This document shows, one piece after another, positions 1-9,793 of a DNA stretch of 64,000 bases. The translations under genes and the position numbers were made by a program. The notes beneath the pieces are model-generated. The model saw only the letters and a program-made list of their open reading frames with translations, had not been told where the DNA came from and ran no database searches. Positions within the stretch are counted from its first letter, which is position 1. The number at the start of each line of letters is the position of its first letter. This stretch comes from Priestia megaterium (lineage in GTDB: Bacteria > Bacillota > Bacilli > Bacillales > Bacillaceae_H). The DNA is taken from assembly GCA_008180335.1 (NCBI GenBank), contig VTEF01000004.1, positions 471,061-535,060 on the forward strand. Direction: 5' to 3'.

Positions 1-755
1 GGACCTGGCAAGTGAATGTTCACACGCGGATGGTAGTTCGCTAGCTTAATCGCTTCCCATGCATTGACCCCAATTTTCTCACTAATTTTTGCCAGTTCAT
101 TAGCAAAGGCAATATTTACATCGCGATACGTATTTTCAATTACCTTCACCATTTCCGCTGTTGTTGCATCTGTTACATGGATATTCCCTTTAACAAATAT
201 TTGATAAAGCTCCACTGTTAAGCGGCTTGATTCTTCGTTAATTCCTCCAACAATTCGATCATTGTTGACAAGTTCTTCAAATACTTTTCCTGGAATTACC
301 CGCTCAGGTGAATGTGAAACAAATAAATCGGTTCCGATCTCAAGTCCAGTCTCACGCAATACTGGCAGCATCACATCTTCAACTGTACGAGGTGGAACTG
401 TTGATTCTAAAATCACTAAATTCCCTTTACGCACATAAGGAACAATCGACTTCGTTGCTTCTCGAACGTAATTTAAATTAGCTGTCTTGTCATCATTAAT
501 TGGGGAAGGAACCGCAATAATGAATACATCTGCTTCTTCCGCTTTTGTACTGACTGTAAAATGACCATTATCTACTGCAGCTTCTAAACGCTCTTGCAAA
601 CCATTTTCTTCTATATGAAGTTGCTTATTTCTAATTAACTTTACTGCTTGTTCATTTACGTCAACACCATGTACCTGCAAACCGTGATTTGCAAACATAA
701 CAGCTGTTGGTAAACCAATATATCCCAAACCAACTACACATAATTTCTTTGCCAT
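1..755 (-). CDS. wecC: UDP-N-acetyl-D-mannosamine dehydrogenase, partial (C-terminus off the window)
   Basis: Reading leftward from the ATG at 755, the protein begins MAKKLCVVGLGYIGLPTA, a Rossmann GxGYxGLP start typical of the UDP-glucose/UDP-ManNAc dehydrogenase family. About 251 codons are present before the window edge, so the C-terminal UDP-binding domain is missing. A good SD (AAAGGAG) precedes the ATG. The family oxidises UDP-ManNAc to UDP-ManNAcA with NAD+ for surface polysaccharides. The GLPTA motif and the lack of the UGD-type start favour ManNAc over glucose as substrate. The neighbouring ugd and galU, and mnaA further along, fit a wall-polymer role. A -10-like TATAAT lies at 807-812 on the same strand, without a clear -35. 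Confidence 0.8.
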   Translation of the reverse strand, partial: MAKKLCVVGLGYIGLPTAVMFANHGLQVHGVDVNEQAVKLIRNKQLHIEENGLQERLEAAVDNGHFTVSTKAEEADVFIIAVPSPINDDKTANLNYVREATKSIVPYVRKGNLVILESTVPPRTVEDVMLPVLRETGLEIGTDLFVSHSPERVIPGKVFEELVNNDRIVGGINEESSRLTVELYQIFVKGNIHVTDATTAEMVKVIENTYRDVNIAFANELAKISEKIGVNAWEAIKLANYHPRVNIHLPG

Positions 756-946
756 TACAGAAAATCTCCTTTATATGACATACTTAGTAACTGAAACCTA
801 CCTGCTATTATATCGAAAAATGTTGTATCATGATAGCATTTATATAAAATCATGAAATAATTTCTTTCTAATATATTATGTAACAGTTTCAACAAATTCA
901 TCACTAAACGATAGATTCATCTTTCAAACCTGTTCTGATAAAGCAA

Positions 947-988
947 AAGAACTAACCGTAACCACTTTCTGGTTTTCGGCTAGTTCTT
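947..988. terminator. hairpin terminator between ugd and wecC
   Basis: Arms AAGAACTA (947-954) and TAGTTCTT (981-988) enclose further pairing (AACCA/TGGTT and CCG/CGG) and are followed by T-rich sequence on both strands. It lies about 85 bp past the ugd stop and would insulate wecC from ugd. The rest of 756-1071 holds the wecC leader and no credible gene. Confidence 0.6.
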
Positions 989-1071
989 CTGATCTTTTAT
1001 ACATTCAACTCATTTCCTTACTTGAATGTCGTATCACTTTATCTCATCACTTTGTTAACATGATTTTTCCT

Positions 1072-2418
1072 TCATGGTGCAGATTGAATGGTGTAGGTGT
1101 TAGATAAAGTAGCACAGATAACATCTTCCCTTCCAATTGACACATAAGTGACTGGGTACTTTTTAGCCTGTTCAACTTGATAACAATTGCGCCCGTCAAA
1201 TATTAAAGGCTGTTTCATCCTTAGCAGATAAGATGAAAATGAGATTTCCTTAATTTCATCCCATTCTGTGACAATAAAAACAGCATCGACCCCTTCAATT
1301 GCTTCTAACGCAGATTTGGCGTATGTGAGCCGATCACCAAAAATTTGCTCGACAGCCTTCATAGCAGCCGGATCATAAACAGTAACAACTGCCCCTTCTT
1401 CTAATAATACTTCAATCATCCGGAGCGAAGGAGCTTCTCGAATGTCATCCGTATTCGGTTTAAATGTTAAACCTAACACTACAACCTTTTTCTGAAAAAA
1501 TGATAGGGCCATTGATTTAGCTTTTTCATAGAGACGCATTTGCTGATGATGATTCACATGAATAACTGACTCTAAAATAGAAAACGGATAATTAAAATTA
1601 TGCGATAAATGCAGTAATGCATGAGTATCTTTTGGAAAACAAGAGCCGCCATATCCAATTCCGGCACGCAAAAATTTTTTCCCTATCCGCTGATCTGTTC
1701 CAATACCATTTGCTACATCTTGGATATCTGCTCCGATATATTCGCAAAGGTTAGCAATTTCATTGACGAAAGTAATCTTCATCGCCAAAAACGCATTAGC
1801 AGCATACTTAATCATTTCTGCACTTTCAATACTTGTTTTAATAATTGGTATCTTAAAAGGTTCATTTATTTTTTCAATGACACTTGCTACCTCTTCACTT
1901 TCAGCTCCGATAACAATGCGATCTCCATGAAACGTATCATGTACAGCAGAGCCTTCCCTAAGAAATTCGGGATTAGATGCAACGTCAACTTTAATTGGAT
2001 ACCTTTTATGTGCATTCATCAGCTCTTTAAGCTGCTTATTCGTGCCAAATGGAACCGTACTTTTTGTCACTACAATCACATCTTTTTGTACATAGGTAGC
2101 AATTTCTTTTGCAGCAGAATTTACATAATCCAGATTCGCAGCACCATCTATCTTTTCTGGTGTACCAACAGCGATATACACAATTTCGGCTTGTGTATAT
2201 GCTTCTAGAGGTGAAGATGTAAAGTGTAGACGCTTAGCACGTATATTTCGTTCAATTGACTCCTCAAGAAGAGGTTCATAAATCGGAAGGTGCCCGCTTT
2301 TTAATTGTTCAATTTTCACCTTATCCACGTCATAACAAATTACATCGTGTCCAATCTCCGCTAAACAAACTCCTGTAACTAGCCCAACATAACCAGTTCC
2401 TGCAACAGAAATCTTCAC
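1072..2418 (-). CDS. tuaD: UDP-glucose 6-dehydrogenase
   Basis: This 448-residue protein has the full UGD layout: an N-terminal NAD-binding fold (GTGYVG at 7-12), the central dimerisation helix region, the active-site GGSCFPKD with catalytic Cys at about 260, and a C-terminal UDP-binding fold (GLTFKPNTDDIRE). It oxidises UDP-glucose to UDP-glucuronate with two NAD+, supplying teichuronic acid or capsule synthesis. The start is GTG at 2418, preceded by a G-rich SD. The gene lies 28 bp downstream of galU on the same strand, and galU makes its substrate, so the two probably form one transcript. The symbol tuaD follows B. subtilis usage; ugd or ywqF would be equally defensible names, because B. 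subtilis has several paralogues. Confidence 0.9.
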   Translation of the reverse strand: MKISVAGTGYVGLVTGVCLAEIGHDVICYDVDKVKIEQLKSGHLPIYEPLLEESIERNIRAKRLHFTSSPLEAYTQAEIVYIAVGTPEKIDGAANLDYVNSAAKEIATYVQKDVIVVTKSTVPFGTNKQLKELMNAHKRYPIKVDVASNPEFLREGSAVHDTFHGDRIVIGAESEEVASVIEKINEPFKIPIIKTSIESAEMIKYAANAFLAMKITFVNEIANLCEYIGADIQDVANGIGTDQRIGKKFLRAGIGYGGSCFPKDTHALLHLSHNFNYPFSILESVIHVNHHQQMRLYEKAKSMALSFFQKKVVVLGLTFKPNTDDIREAPSLRMIEVLLEEGAVVTVYDPAAMKAVEQIFGDRLTYAKSALEAIEGVDAVFIVTEWDEIKEISFSSYLLRMKQPLIFDGRNCYQVEQAKKYPVTYVSIGREDVICATLSNTYTIQSAP

Positions 2419-2447
2419 TCATTTCCCCCCGCATATATCAGTGTCGT

Positions 2448-3329
2448 TTAGATTTTCTGATCTTTTTTTATAATTTCATGAAAGTAATTCATTAACTCAT
2501 CACGAAGATGGTCTCTTTGTAACGCAAAATCAATTGTCGCTTTAATAAATCCAAATTTATCTCCTACATCATAGCGATTACCCTTAAAATAATACGCTAG
2601 CACACGTTGAAATTCATTTAAGCGAAGAATCGCATCAGTTAGTTGAATTTCTCCTCCTGCTCCAATTTCTTGTTCACTTAAAATATCAAAAATTTCAGGT
2701 GTTAAAATGTATCGACCCATTATTGCATACGTAGATGGGGCATAGGCTGGATCTGGCTTTTCAATTAGTGTTTCTACTTCTAATACACCATTCAAAGGTT
2801 CTCCTTTTGGGCCTATGATGCCATATTTGTTCGTCTCTTTTTGAGGAACTTCTTGCACACCAACAATTGTGCATTCATGCTGTTCATGTATATCCATGAG
2901 CTGCTTTAAGCACGGTATCTCCGATTGAACAACATCATCCCCTAGCATCACAGCGAATGGTTCATTTCCAATAAAACTGCGTGCACAATAAATAGCGTGA
3001 CCTAATCCTTTTGGTTCTTTCTGTCTAATGTAATGAATGTTGGCCAACGTTGATATTTCTTGAATTTGTTCAAGCATATCCCACTTTTCTTTCGCGGCTA
3101 ACGTTTCTTCCAATTCATATGATTTATCAAAGTGATCTTCAATCGCCCTCTTGCCACGTCCACTAATAATTAAAATGTCTTCAATCCCGGAAGCAACGGC
3201 TTCTTCAATGATGTATTGAATGGTTGGTTTGTCGACAATCGGTAACATTTCTTTTGGCTGTGCTTTTGTTGCTGGCAAAAATCGCGTACCTAGTCCAGCT
3301 GCTGGAATAATTGCCTTACGAACTTTCAT
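2448..3329 (-). CDS. galU: UTP-glucose-1-phosphate uridylyltransferase
   Basis: The protein makes UDP-glucose from UTP and glucose-1-phosphate. It carries the nucleotidyltransferase signature [18 protein letters not shown] near the N-terminus, the LGDD metal/nucleotide motif near residue 127 and the IEKP sugar-binding segment. I place the start at the ATG at 3329, because AGGAGG lies 8 bases upstream; an in-frame ATG at 3353 has no SD. The product is then 293 residues, the usual length for GtaB/GalU. UDP-glucose feeds the adjacent UDP-glucose dehydrogenase, teichoic acid glucosylation and glycolipids. An AGTATA/TATACT inverted repeat at 3373-3391 lies in the leader; its role is unknown. Confidence 0.92.
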   Translation of the reverse strand: MKVRKAIIPAAGLGTRFLPATKAQPKEMLPIVDKPTIQYIIEEAVASGIEDILIISGRGKRAIEDHFDKSYELEETLAAKEKWDMLEQIQEISTLANIHYIRQKEPKGLGHAIYCARSFIGNEPFAVMLGDDVVQSEIPCLKQLMDIHEQHECTIVGVQEVPQKETNKYGIIGPKGEPLNGVLEVETLIEKPDPAYAPSTYAIMGRYILTPEIFDILSEQEIGAGGEIQLTDAILRLNEFQRVLAYYFKGNRYDVGDKFGFIKATIDFALQRDHLRDELMNYFHEIIKKDQKI

Positions 3330-3594
3330 TATCGTTAGCCTCCTATTTAACACGCTTCACTATTTTGATTACAGTATATTAAAACTATACTATCGTACAT
3401 ACGTGTTTTAGATGTTAATTTCTTGTAAAATTAAGACCAAAATTATGATTGATCGCTTCTTTTTATCATATCAAAACATTTTGTCTAATTCTATTTCCAT
3501 CCATTATAATAGAATGAAACTTCATTCGTTTGATTTACAAGCTGACTACTCATTGAATTTGTTGAATATATGTTGATTGAAAGGAATGGGAAAA

Positions 3595-5148
3595 ATGAAC
3601 GAATTTCGAAAGAGCTTGCTGCAACAATTTGTAGATGTATTTCCCTATTCAGACTCTGCATATAGGAAAAAAGCTCAAATTGGATTAAACTTTTACCGAA
3701 CTCTCTCTCTTCAAATAGAGAAGGAAGACCATGCTTATGTACGTATCCGTGTTGATGGCTATACAGTTTCCTTGCACAAACAAAACTTGATGGAAAGTAC
3801 TTGTTCATGCGATCAACCATCTTTTTGTGAACATCAATTTGCCGCAGTGTTTTATGTGTATTCTTTAAATGAACCCTTAACAACACTGTTTGAAGCATGG
3901 AGAAATAGTCCTTCGTTAGCCACGTCCTTATACTATCCAAAAAAGGAGATCTCACTGCAAACTTATACTTTTGCTCAATGGATGAACGTATATGAAGAAA
4001 AGTATACGGCTTTTCTTCAAGGACGTCCTACAAACAATTTTTCCATTTTTCATGATTTATATGAACATTTTTATCGACCGTTATCAAAAATAGCCCCATC
4101 TAAACAACCATTTCATGACTTGTTTCTTCTATATGGTGCTATTTATACGTTTTTCAAATTAAATGAACACATGAAACAAGAAAAGCTTTCTACCAATTTG
4201 AAAGAGTCATTTATTTATTCGCATCTTTACAAGCTAACAAATGCAGTTTATACACTAGCTGATTCACGCCATCTTCAAACGTTATCACCTCCTGCCAAAC
4301 CATTGATCATGGACAGTATTCCATTTATTCGAATGCTGCTAGAAGACAATGACTTGCTACAATATGAAAAAATAGAACTTTACCGTATTATATGGAAACG
4401 AATTTTTAAAAGTGAAAAATGGAGAAGTCGTGAAGAACAATGGCTGCGTACTGGCTTGCAATCTTTCCTATCTACTGTAGCAACAGCCTATCTCTTGTTT
4501 TTACAACAAAAAGATGATGAAGCAATGGCACAGCTAAAAGAGTTGACTGCTTTTCCTTATGTCATTCCTTGGATGAATGACTTGCTTTCAGCTAAGGATA
4601 CACATCGATTTGCAAGGTGGTCCACATATTTAACACAGTATATGGGTACATATGTAAGGTCTGTTCCTTCTACTTATCAAGGAAGCCGAAACATGGTCAC
4701 GATGCTTTTAAATTTATTTAAGCAGTATAGCCAATTAATTGAGAATGATGAGTTATACGAGCGTTCTCTCAGACTACTGTTACCGTATAGCTTTATTGAA
4801 TATAGCGAATATCTCTATCATGCCAATCAAATTAAAGCATGGGTAGAACTACAAACTCTGCTTCCATTTGATCATGATGAGGCGATGAATATATTTGAAT
4901 ATGTAAAAGAAAAAGATCAACAACTGTTAATCCCTATTTATCATCAGTTAATTGATCGCTTACTTCATGAGAAAAAGAAACAAAGTTACGAACTAGCTTA
5001 TCAGTATTTAACCAAGGTAAAAGATCTTTATGTTCATACAAAACAGCTGCCTGCTTGGGAAAATTATTTACTTTATTTAAAAGAAGCAACAAAATCATTA
5101 CGCTCATTTCAGCAACTATTAAAAAAAGGAGATCTCATCGATGTTTGA
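3595..5148 (+). CDS. ywqB: SWIM zinc-finger protein, YwqB-like
   Basis: This 517-residue protein has a SWIM zinc finger near its N-terminus: C70-x-C72-x5-C78-x-H80. The rest is largely helical, with aromatic and leucine-rich stretches and no enzymatic motif I recognise. SWIM fingers bind nucleic acid or protein partners. The gene overlaps the following SNF2 helicase by 8 bases, as in B. subtilis ywqB-ywqA, implying translational coupling and a shared complex. I chose the ATG at 3595 (AAGGA upstream) over the in-frame TTG at 3577. It is divergent from galU across a 265-bp AT-rich gap. What the pair acts on is not known. Confidence 0.75.
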   Translation: MNEFRKSLLQQFVDVFPYSDSAYRKKAQIGLNFYRTLSLQIEKEDHAYVRIRVDGYTVSLHKQNLMESTCSCDQPSFCEHQFAAVFYVYSLNEPLTTLFEAWRNSPSLATSLYYPKKEISLQTYTFAQWMNVYEEKYTAFLQGRPTNNFSIFHDLYEHFYRPLSKIAPSKQPFHDLFLLYGAIYTFFKLNEHMKQEKLSTNLKESFIYSHLYKLTNAVYTLADSRHLQTLSPPAKPLIMDSIPFIRMLLEDNDLLQYEKIELYRIIWKRIFKSEKWRSREEQWLRTGLQSFLSTVATAYLLFLQQKDDEAMAQLKELTAFPYVIPWMNDLLSAKDTHRFARWSTYLTQYMGTYVRSVPSTYQGSRNMVTMLLNLFKQYSQLIENDELYERSLRLLLPYSFIEYSEYLYHANQIKAWVELQTLLPFDHDEAMNIFEYVKEKDQQLLIPIYHQLIDRLLHEKKKQSYELAYQYLTKVKDLYVHTKQLPAWENYLLYLKEATKSLRSFQQLLKKGDLIDV

Positions 5149-7786
5149 TTTACTTTATCTGACGATACATATAGAAGAAGTAAATAATGATTTTTTCATT
5201 TACTGCACAAGTACACATGAACAAACTCTTTCTCCTGAGGTATGGAAAGACTCTTTATTTTTATGGCATGCCCCGACATATTATGGTATTACGTTACACA
5301 CGATTCAAATTGATGGAAAAGAAGGAATCCTTCTTTCTCCATGGGAAAGCTTTACTTTTTTTATTTCAAATGTAAAAAATCATATACTAAAACCAACTTT
5401 TTCTCAAAAAGCAAAAGCTTATCAACAATTAGCCTATAGCATAAAAAAACACATTGAGCAAGGAAACTTCCAACGCAAAATTGATTTGCAAATAAGTGAA
5501 ATGGTAAAAGACTGGATACCGCTTCCTCAACAACAACAATGGCAAGCAGACATTCTACGTACTCTTATACAACCGAAAGGCCATCAATTCATGAAACAGC
5601 TTGGTCTAATCCAATATGAACCGCCATTTGAGCTAACTCTGCGATTGGTTGAACCATCTGTAGATGGAGATGGATGGAGAATGGAAACCTTGATTACTCC
5701 AAACAACTATGAAAAGGACCCTTTTGTTTTTTCAAATGCATTGCCGGATGAATGGGCAATCTTTGAAACATTTATCATCTACGAGCATGAAAAATGGAAA
5801 TTATTAGCTCCCACTTTACAAAAACCAGGACCTTTTATTCAGCAAACACTAACAGATGAACACGTATGGAAATTTTTAAACGAAGATAGTCTTGCACTCG
5901 TTGAATCAGGTGTATCGATTCATTTGCCTAGCTGGTGGAATTCATTAAAAAAAGCAAAGATAAACATTGTTGCATCAACATTTGAATCTAACCCATCTGC
6001 CTTATTTGGTTTACAGTCCATCACGCAATTCAACTGGTCATTTTCTATTGGCACATTGTCTCTAAATGAAGAGCAATTTAAACAACTTGTGGAACAAAAA
6101 AGAAGATTACTGAAAATGAATGGACAATGGATTCAGCTAGATCCTAAGCTCATTAAACAAGCTCAACGGTTAGTAAAGGAAGCAAAGAAAAAAGGTGTAC
6201 ATATTCAGGATATTTTAAAAACGCAACTTGCAAAGGATGTCATCCGTGCAGATCAACAACAAGATGAATTAGAAATAAATTTTGAGATAAGCTCGTCTTT
6301 TCACTCTTTTTTAAATCAATTAACAGATATTTCGCAGCTGCCAATCATTGAACCACCATCTACTTTTCATGGAACGCTTCGATCTTATCAACAGCATGGT
6401 TTAAATTGGCTCCTCTTTTTGCGGAAATTTGGACTGGGGGGGTGCCTAGCAGATGATATGGGACTTGGAAAAACGATTCAACTCATTGGTTATTTAACGC
6501 ATGTTCACACAGAAAAAGAAATGCCTTCTCTTATTATTTGCCCTACTTCTTTGATTGGAAATTGGAAAAGAGAACTGAAACACTTCGCTCCGTCATTAGA
6601 TGTTTATACCCATTATGGGCAAAAAAGATTAACGGGTGACGCTTTCGACGGTGTTCAACAGAATGTAGACGTCGTTATTACAACTTATCAATTAGCACTT
6701 CAAGATTATGATTTACTCGTAAAACAAAACTGGAACGCTATTTGTTTAGATGAAGCCCAACATATTAAGAATCCACAAACTAAACAAGCAAGGGCAATTC
6801 GTCAATTGCAAGGAAAACACAAGATTGCCTTAACAGGTACACCCGTTGAAAATCGATTAACGGAGCTATGGTCAATATTTGAATTTATAAACCCTCATTA
6901 CTTAGGAAGCTTAACTGCATTTAAAAAAGAATTTGTAACATCTATTGAAAAAGAGGATAATCAACAAACACTAGAGCGCTTAAACAAATTAATTTCACCT
7001 TTTTTATTGCGCCGTACAAAGAAAGATCATCAAATTGCTTTAGATTTACCTGATAAACAAGAACAAAAAGAATACATCCCACTAACCATCGAACAAGCTT
7101 CATTATACGAACAACTTGTGCATGATACCTTAAAAGAAGCCGATGGAAAAACAGGTTTAGAGCGAAAAGGATTTATTTTACAAATGCTAACAAAGTTAAA
7201 ATTGCTCTGTAACCACCCTGCTCTTTATTTAAAAGAAAGTGCAAACAAGCAAACGGTTTCTCGCTCATATAAAGTGGAAAAAATTATTGAACTTGTACAA
7301 CATATCCGAATGCAAAACGAAAGTTGTTTAATTTTTACACAGTATATTGAAACTGGATTTATGCTCCAACGTTCGCTTCAAAAAGAAGTCAACGAAGATG
7401 TGATTTTCCTTCATGGTAGTTTATCAAAAGAACAACGAGATGAATTTGTTTCGTTATTTCAAACAAATCAACGTCATATTTTCATTCTTTCTTTGCGAGC
7501 TGGTGGAACTGGTCTAAATCTAACAGCTGCCAATCATGTTATTCACTTTGACCGCTGGTGGAACCCTGCGGTTGAAAATCAAGCAACTGACCGAGCACAC
7601 CGCATTGGACAAACGAAATTTGTTCATGTTCATAAGTTCATTACCCTTGGTACTATTGAAGAAAAAATCGATACTATTATTGATCAAAAACAATTATTAA
7701 ATGAACAGCTAATTCAACATGATCACTGGCTAACTCAGCTATCACCTACTGAATTGAAGAGTTTCCTTCAATTTGAAAATTCGTGA
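5141..7786 (+). CDS. ywqA: SNF2-family helicase/ATPase, YwqA-like
   Basis: This 881-residue protein has a C-terminal SNF2 core: a Q-like GLNWLLFLRKFG segment, Walker A DDMGLGKT (T445), DEAQ box (D537-Q540), motif III (ALTGTPVEN), then a helicase C domain with TQYIETGF, LRAGGTGLNLT and the arginine-finger motif DRAHRIGQ. The N-terminal ~400 residues resemble the bacterial SNF2-associated region. SNF2 proteins translocate on double-stranded DNA and remodel bound proteins such as stalled RNA polymerase; the close bacterial analogue RapA is one model, but that role here is inference. It is preceded by AAAAGGAGATC and overlaps ywqB by 8 bases. Confidence 0.88.
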   Translation: MFDLLYLTIHIEEVNNDFFIYCTSTHEQTLSPEVWKDSLFLWHAPTYYGITLHTIQIDGKEGILLSPWESFTFFISNVKNHILKPTFSQKAKAYQQLAYSIKKHIEQGNFQRKIDLQISEMVKDWIPLPQQQQWQADILRTLIQPKGHQFMKQLGLIQYEPPFELTLRLVEPSVDGDGWRMETLITPNNYEKDPFVFSNALPDEWAIFETFIIYEHEKWKLLAPTLQKPGPFIQQTLTDEHVWKFLNEDSLALVESGVSIHLPSWWNSLKKAKINIVASTFESNPSALFGLQSITQFNWSFSIGTLSLNEEQFKQLVEQKRRLLKMNGQWIQLDPKLIKQAQRLVKEAKKKGVHIQDILKTQLAKDVIRADQQQDELEINFEISSSFHSFLNQLTDISQLPIIEPPSTFHGTLRSYQQHGLNWLLFLRKFGLGGCLADDMGLGKTIQLIGYLTHVHTEKEMPSLIICPTSLIGNWKRELKHFAPSLDVYTHYGQKRLTGDAFDGVQQNVDVVITTYQLALQDYDLLVKQNWNAICLDEAQHIKNPQTKQARAIRQLQGKHKIALTGTPVENRLTELWSIFEFINPHYLGSLTAFKKEFVTSIEKEDNQQTLERLNKLISPFLLRRTKKDHQIALDLPDKQEQKEYIPLTIEQASLYEQLVHDTLKEADGKTGLERKGFILQMLTKLKLLCNHPALYLKESANKQTVSRSYKVEKIIELVQHIRMQNESCLIFTQYIETGFMLQRSLQKEVNEDVIFLHGSLSKEQRDEFVSLFQTNQRHIFILSLRAGGTGLNLTAANHVIHFDRWWNPAVENQATDRAHRIGQTKFVHVHKFITLGTIEEKIDTIIDQKQLLNEQLIQHDHWLTQLSPTELKSFLQFENS

Positions 7787-7998
7787 AAAAAGGATAAAAA
7801 GACCTATTTTCTAACAGAAAAAAAGCGAGATCAGAATCATTACGTTAGCAATTATTGAAGAAAAAGGAAAGATTACGGCTAAAATATCCTTTACTTTTTC
7901 TTTTTTTTCTAGCATATTTATACATATAGTATATTTCTAGGATAAAAGATTCACTCATTATAAATACATATCTTTTACATACTTAGGAGGATTAATGA

Positions 7999-9045
7999 AT
8001 GAAAAAAAAGCAACTTGCCCTTTCCGTTGGCGCTATTATGGGCGGTACATTTTTATTTCAAGCTTCAGCTGATGCATCTACAAAAGTAGTAGAAGTACAA
8101 CCTGGGGATACTTTATGGTCTTTATCTCGTCAGCATAATACAACGGTCGAAGCTTTAAGAAGCACAAATAAGCTATCTTCAAATGATATTCGTATTGGGC
8201 AAAAGTTAACTGTACCTTCTAATTCAACAACGGAAAAAACTGTTTCACAGAAGCCTGCTTCATCTACCACTAGCTCAACATACAAAGTGCAAGCTGGCGA
8301 TACGTTGTGGAAAATTGCTACTCGCTTTAATATGAACATCGAAGACTTAAAACGTTTAAACTCACTCTCTACTAATACTATTTACATTAATCAGCAATTA
8401 AAAGTAAAAGGAAGCACCCATTCAAGTGTTCCAGATTCGTCGTCTGTTACACCTCCACCTAAAAAACCTGTGGTAGGGACAAATGGAACTTATAAAGTAC
8501 AAAGTGGGGATACATTATTTAAAATAGCTAATCGTTTTAATATGAGCGTCAACGATTTAAAGGCAGCAAATAACTTAACTTCTAGTAATATTTATGTCAA
8601 TCAGCAATTAAAAGTAAAAACAAACGGAGGAAATACAAACTCTTCTTCTAAACCAGGTACAACCGCACCGGCAAACGGGCAACTTAATGTATCAAAGATG
8701 ATTGCTGATGCAAAAAAGTATATGGGAGTTCCTTATAAATGGGGAGGTACAACACCTTCTGGATTTGATTGCAGCGGTTTTATTTATTACGTAATGAAGC
8801 AGCAAATCTCCTTGCCAAGATATACAACTGCAGGCTTTTGGAGCACATCACAATCTGTAAGCAGCCCGCAAGTCGGAGATCTTGTATTTTTCTCAACTTA
8901 TACGTCAGGACCGTCGCACTTGGGAATTTATTTAGGAAATCGTCAATTTATTCATGCAGGTTCATCAACAGGGGTAACGATCTCAAGCTTAGATAATAGC
9001 TATTGGAGCAAACGCTACTTAGGCGCCAAACGCTTCTCAAAATAA
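7999..9045 (+). CDS. secreted peptidoglycan DL-endopeptidase: three LysM domains plus NlpC/P60
   Basis: The 348-residue product has a signal peptide (MKKKQLALSVGAIMGGTFLF, cut near ASADA), three LysM wall-binding repeats (about 29-74, 94-137 and 165-208, each with PGDTLW/AGDTLW/SGDTLF) joined by Ser/Thr/Pro linkers, and a C-terminal NlpC/P60 domain with Cys258 (FDCSG), His307 (SHLG) and His319 (FIHAG) as the expected catalytic set. This architecture is that of the LytE/LytF/CwlS family, which cuts the D-Glu-mesoDAP bond during elongation or cell separation. AGGAGG lies 8 bases before the ATG. I cannot choose between lytE and lytF orthology, so I leave the symbol blank. Confidence 0.9.
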   Translation: MKKKQLALSVGAIMGGTFLFQASADASTKVVEVQPGDTLWSLSRQHNTTVEALRSTNKLSSNDIRIGQKLTVPSNSTTEKTVSQKPASSTTSSTYKVQAGDTLWKIATRFNMNIEDLKRLNSLSTNTIYINQQLKVKGSTHSSVPDSSSVTPPPKKPVVGTNGTYKVQSGDTLFKIANRFNMSVNDLKAANNLTSSNIYVNQQLKVKTNGGNTNSSSKPGTTAPANGQLNVSKMIADAKKYMGVPYKWGGTTPSGFDCSGFIYYVMKQQISLPRYTTAGFWSTSQSVSSPQVGDLVFFSTYTSGPSHLGIYLGNRQFIHAGSSTGVTISSLDNSYWSKRYLGAKRFSK

Positions 9046-9082
9046 AATGTCTATTCGTAGACTATATAATTGAAAAACTTCA

Positions 9083-9110
9083 AGAGGTGTAGGATATTAC
9101 ACCTCTTTTT
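9083..9110 (+). terminator. Rho-independent terminator after the LysM endopeptidase
   Basis: AGAGGTGTA (9083-9091) pairs with TACACCTCT (9098-9106) and is followed by a T-run, 38 bp past the stop codon. Confidence 0.9.
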
Positions 9111-9113
9111 GCA

Positions 9114-9146
9114 TAAAAAAACCATTGAATGATAATCATCAATGGT
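9114..9146 (-). terminator. Rho-independent terminator for the ssbB transcript
   Basis: On the minus strand ACCATTGA pairs with TCAATGGT and runs into seven T residues. It lies back-to-back with the plus-strand terminator at 9083, closing the two convergent transcripts. Confidence 0.85.
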
Positions 9147-9301
9147 AAGAATAGAAGAAGGATAGAGGAATATTTTTTCTCTAGAGGGTTAATTAGAAGA
9201 GTTGTTTAGACTCCTAATGAGAATCTATCATTTTTATGATAGATAAGAGAAAGGAAATTAAAAGTCGAATCATCACCTCCCTTTCTGGAAATGCAGTGTC
9301 A

Positions 9302-9667
9302 TCAATCATCCTTTTTTTCTTTAAATGCTAAAGGAGGCGCTTCTATATTTTTACTACTAAGAAATCGAACTGTATCTGCCACAATATCCGTCATATATAC
9401 TCTCTGCTGAAGATTATTTTCAAAATTACGGGTTTGTAGACGACCAACCACACCTACAATTGACCCTTTTTCACAGTATTGAACAGTGTTTTCAGCATTT
9501 CTTCTCCATAATGTAATAGACACAAAATCCGTATCAATCTCACCTTCTTGATTTCGGAAATTACGACTAACAGCTAAGGTAATCGTAGATAGAGGGATGC
9601 CTTCGCTGGTGTAACGCAACTCAGGCTTTTTAGTTAGACGACCAACTAAAATAACTTCGTTTATCAA
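9302..9667 (-). CDS. ssbB: single-stranded DNA-binding protein SsbB-type (competence paralogue)
   Basis: This is an OB-fold SSB of about 121 residues starting MINEVILVGRLTKKPELRY. It lacks the long Gly/Gln-rich linker and acidic DDDIPF-like tail of the essential SsbA, ending instead in KEKKDD. Short SSBs of this type coat internalised DNA during transformation. I chose the TTG at 9667 because AAAGGAG lies 9 bases upstream and the resulting N-terminus matches the family; the longer reading from 9688 has no SD. It is divergent from ywpF, as in B. subtilis. I looked for a ComK box (AAAA-N5-TTTT) in the 126-bp divergent region and did not see a convincing one. Confidence 0.85.
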   Translation of the reverse strand: MINEVILVGRLTKKPELRYTSEGIPLSTITLAVSRNFRNQEGEIDTDFVSITLWRRNAENTVQYCEKGSIVGVVGRLQTRNFENNLQQRVYMTDIVADTVRFLSSKNIEAPPLAFKEKKDD

Positions 9668-9738
9668 ACGAACCATCTCCTTTTGCAAGATAAAACTCGA
9701 TTATATGATTGAATAATAAGAATACTTAGCGGAAGACG

Positions 9739-9747
9739 TGATATAAT
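9739..9747 (+). promoter_or_regulatory. extended -10 element (TGaTATAAT) before ywpF
   Basis: TGaTATAAT lies 47 bases before the ywpF ATG. There is no good -35 at 16-18 bp, so this would work as an extended -10 SigA promoter. Confidence 0.4.
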
Positions 9748-9793
9748 GTGGATAGAAAAAGGGCAGATTACCAAATAAAGGAGGAGCTTGTTT

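Noticed and set aside
1621-2208. 195-codon open frame antisense to tuaD
   Set aside because: It mirrors a well-supported gene, has a Phe/Ile/Cys-rich make-up typical of antisense frames, and no SD.
3373-3391. AGTATA/TATACT inverted repeat before galU
   Set aside because: Six-base arms in an AT-rich leader are expected by chance; no regulator can be named.
7787-7998. c-di-AMP riboswitch before the LysM endopeptidase
   Set aside because: Such riboswitches often precede wall hydrolases, but the 212-bp gap is too short and lacks the expected G-rich conserved segments; only an imperfect A/T-rich stem is visible.
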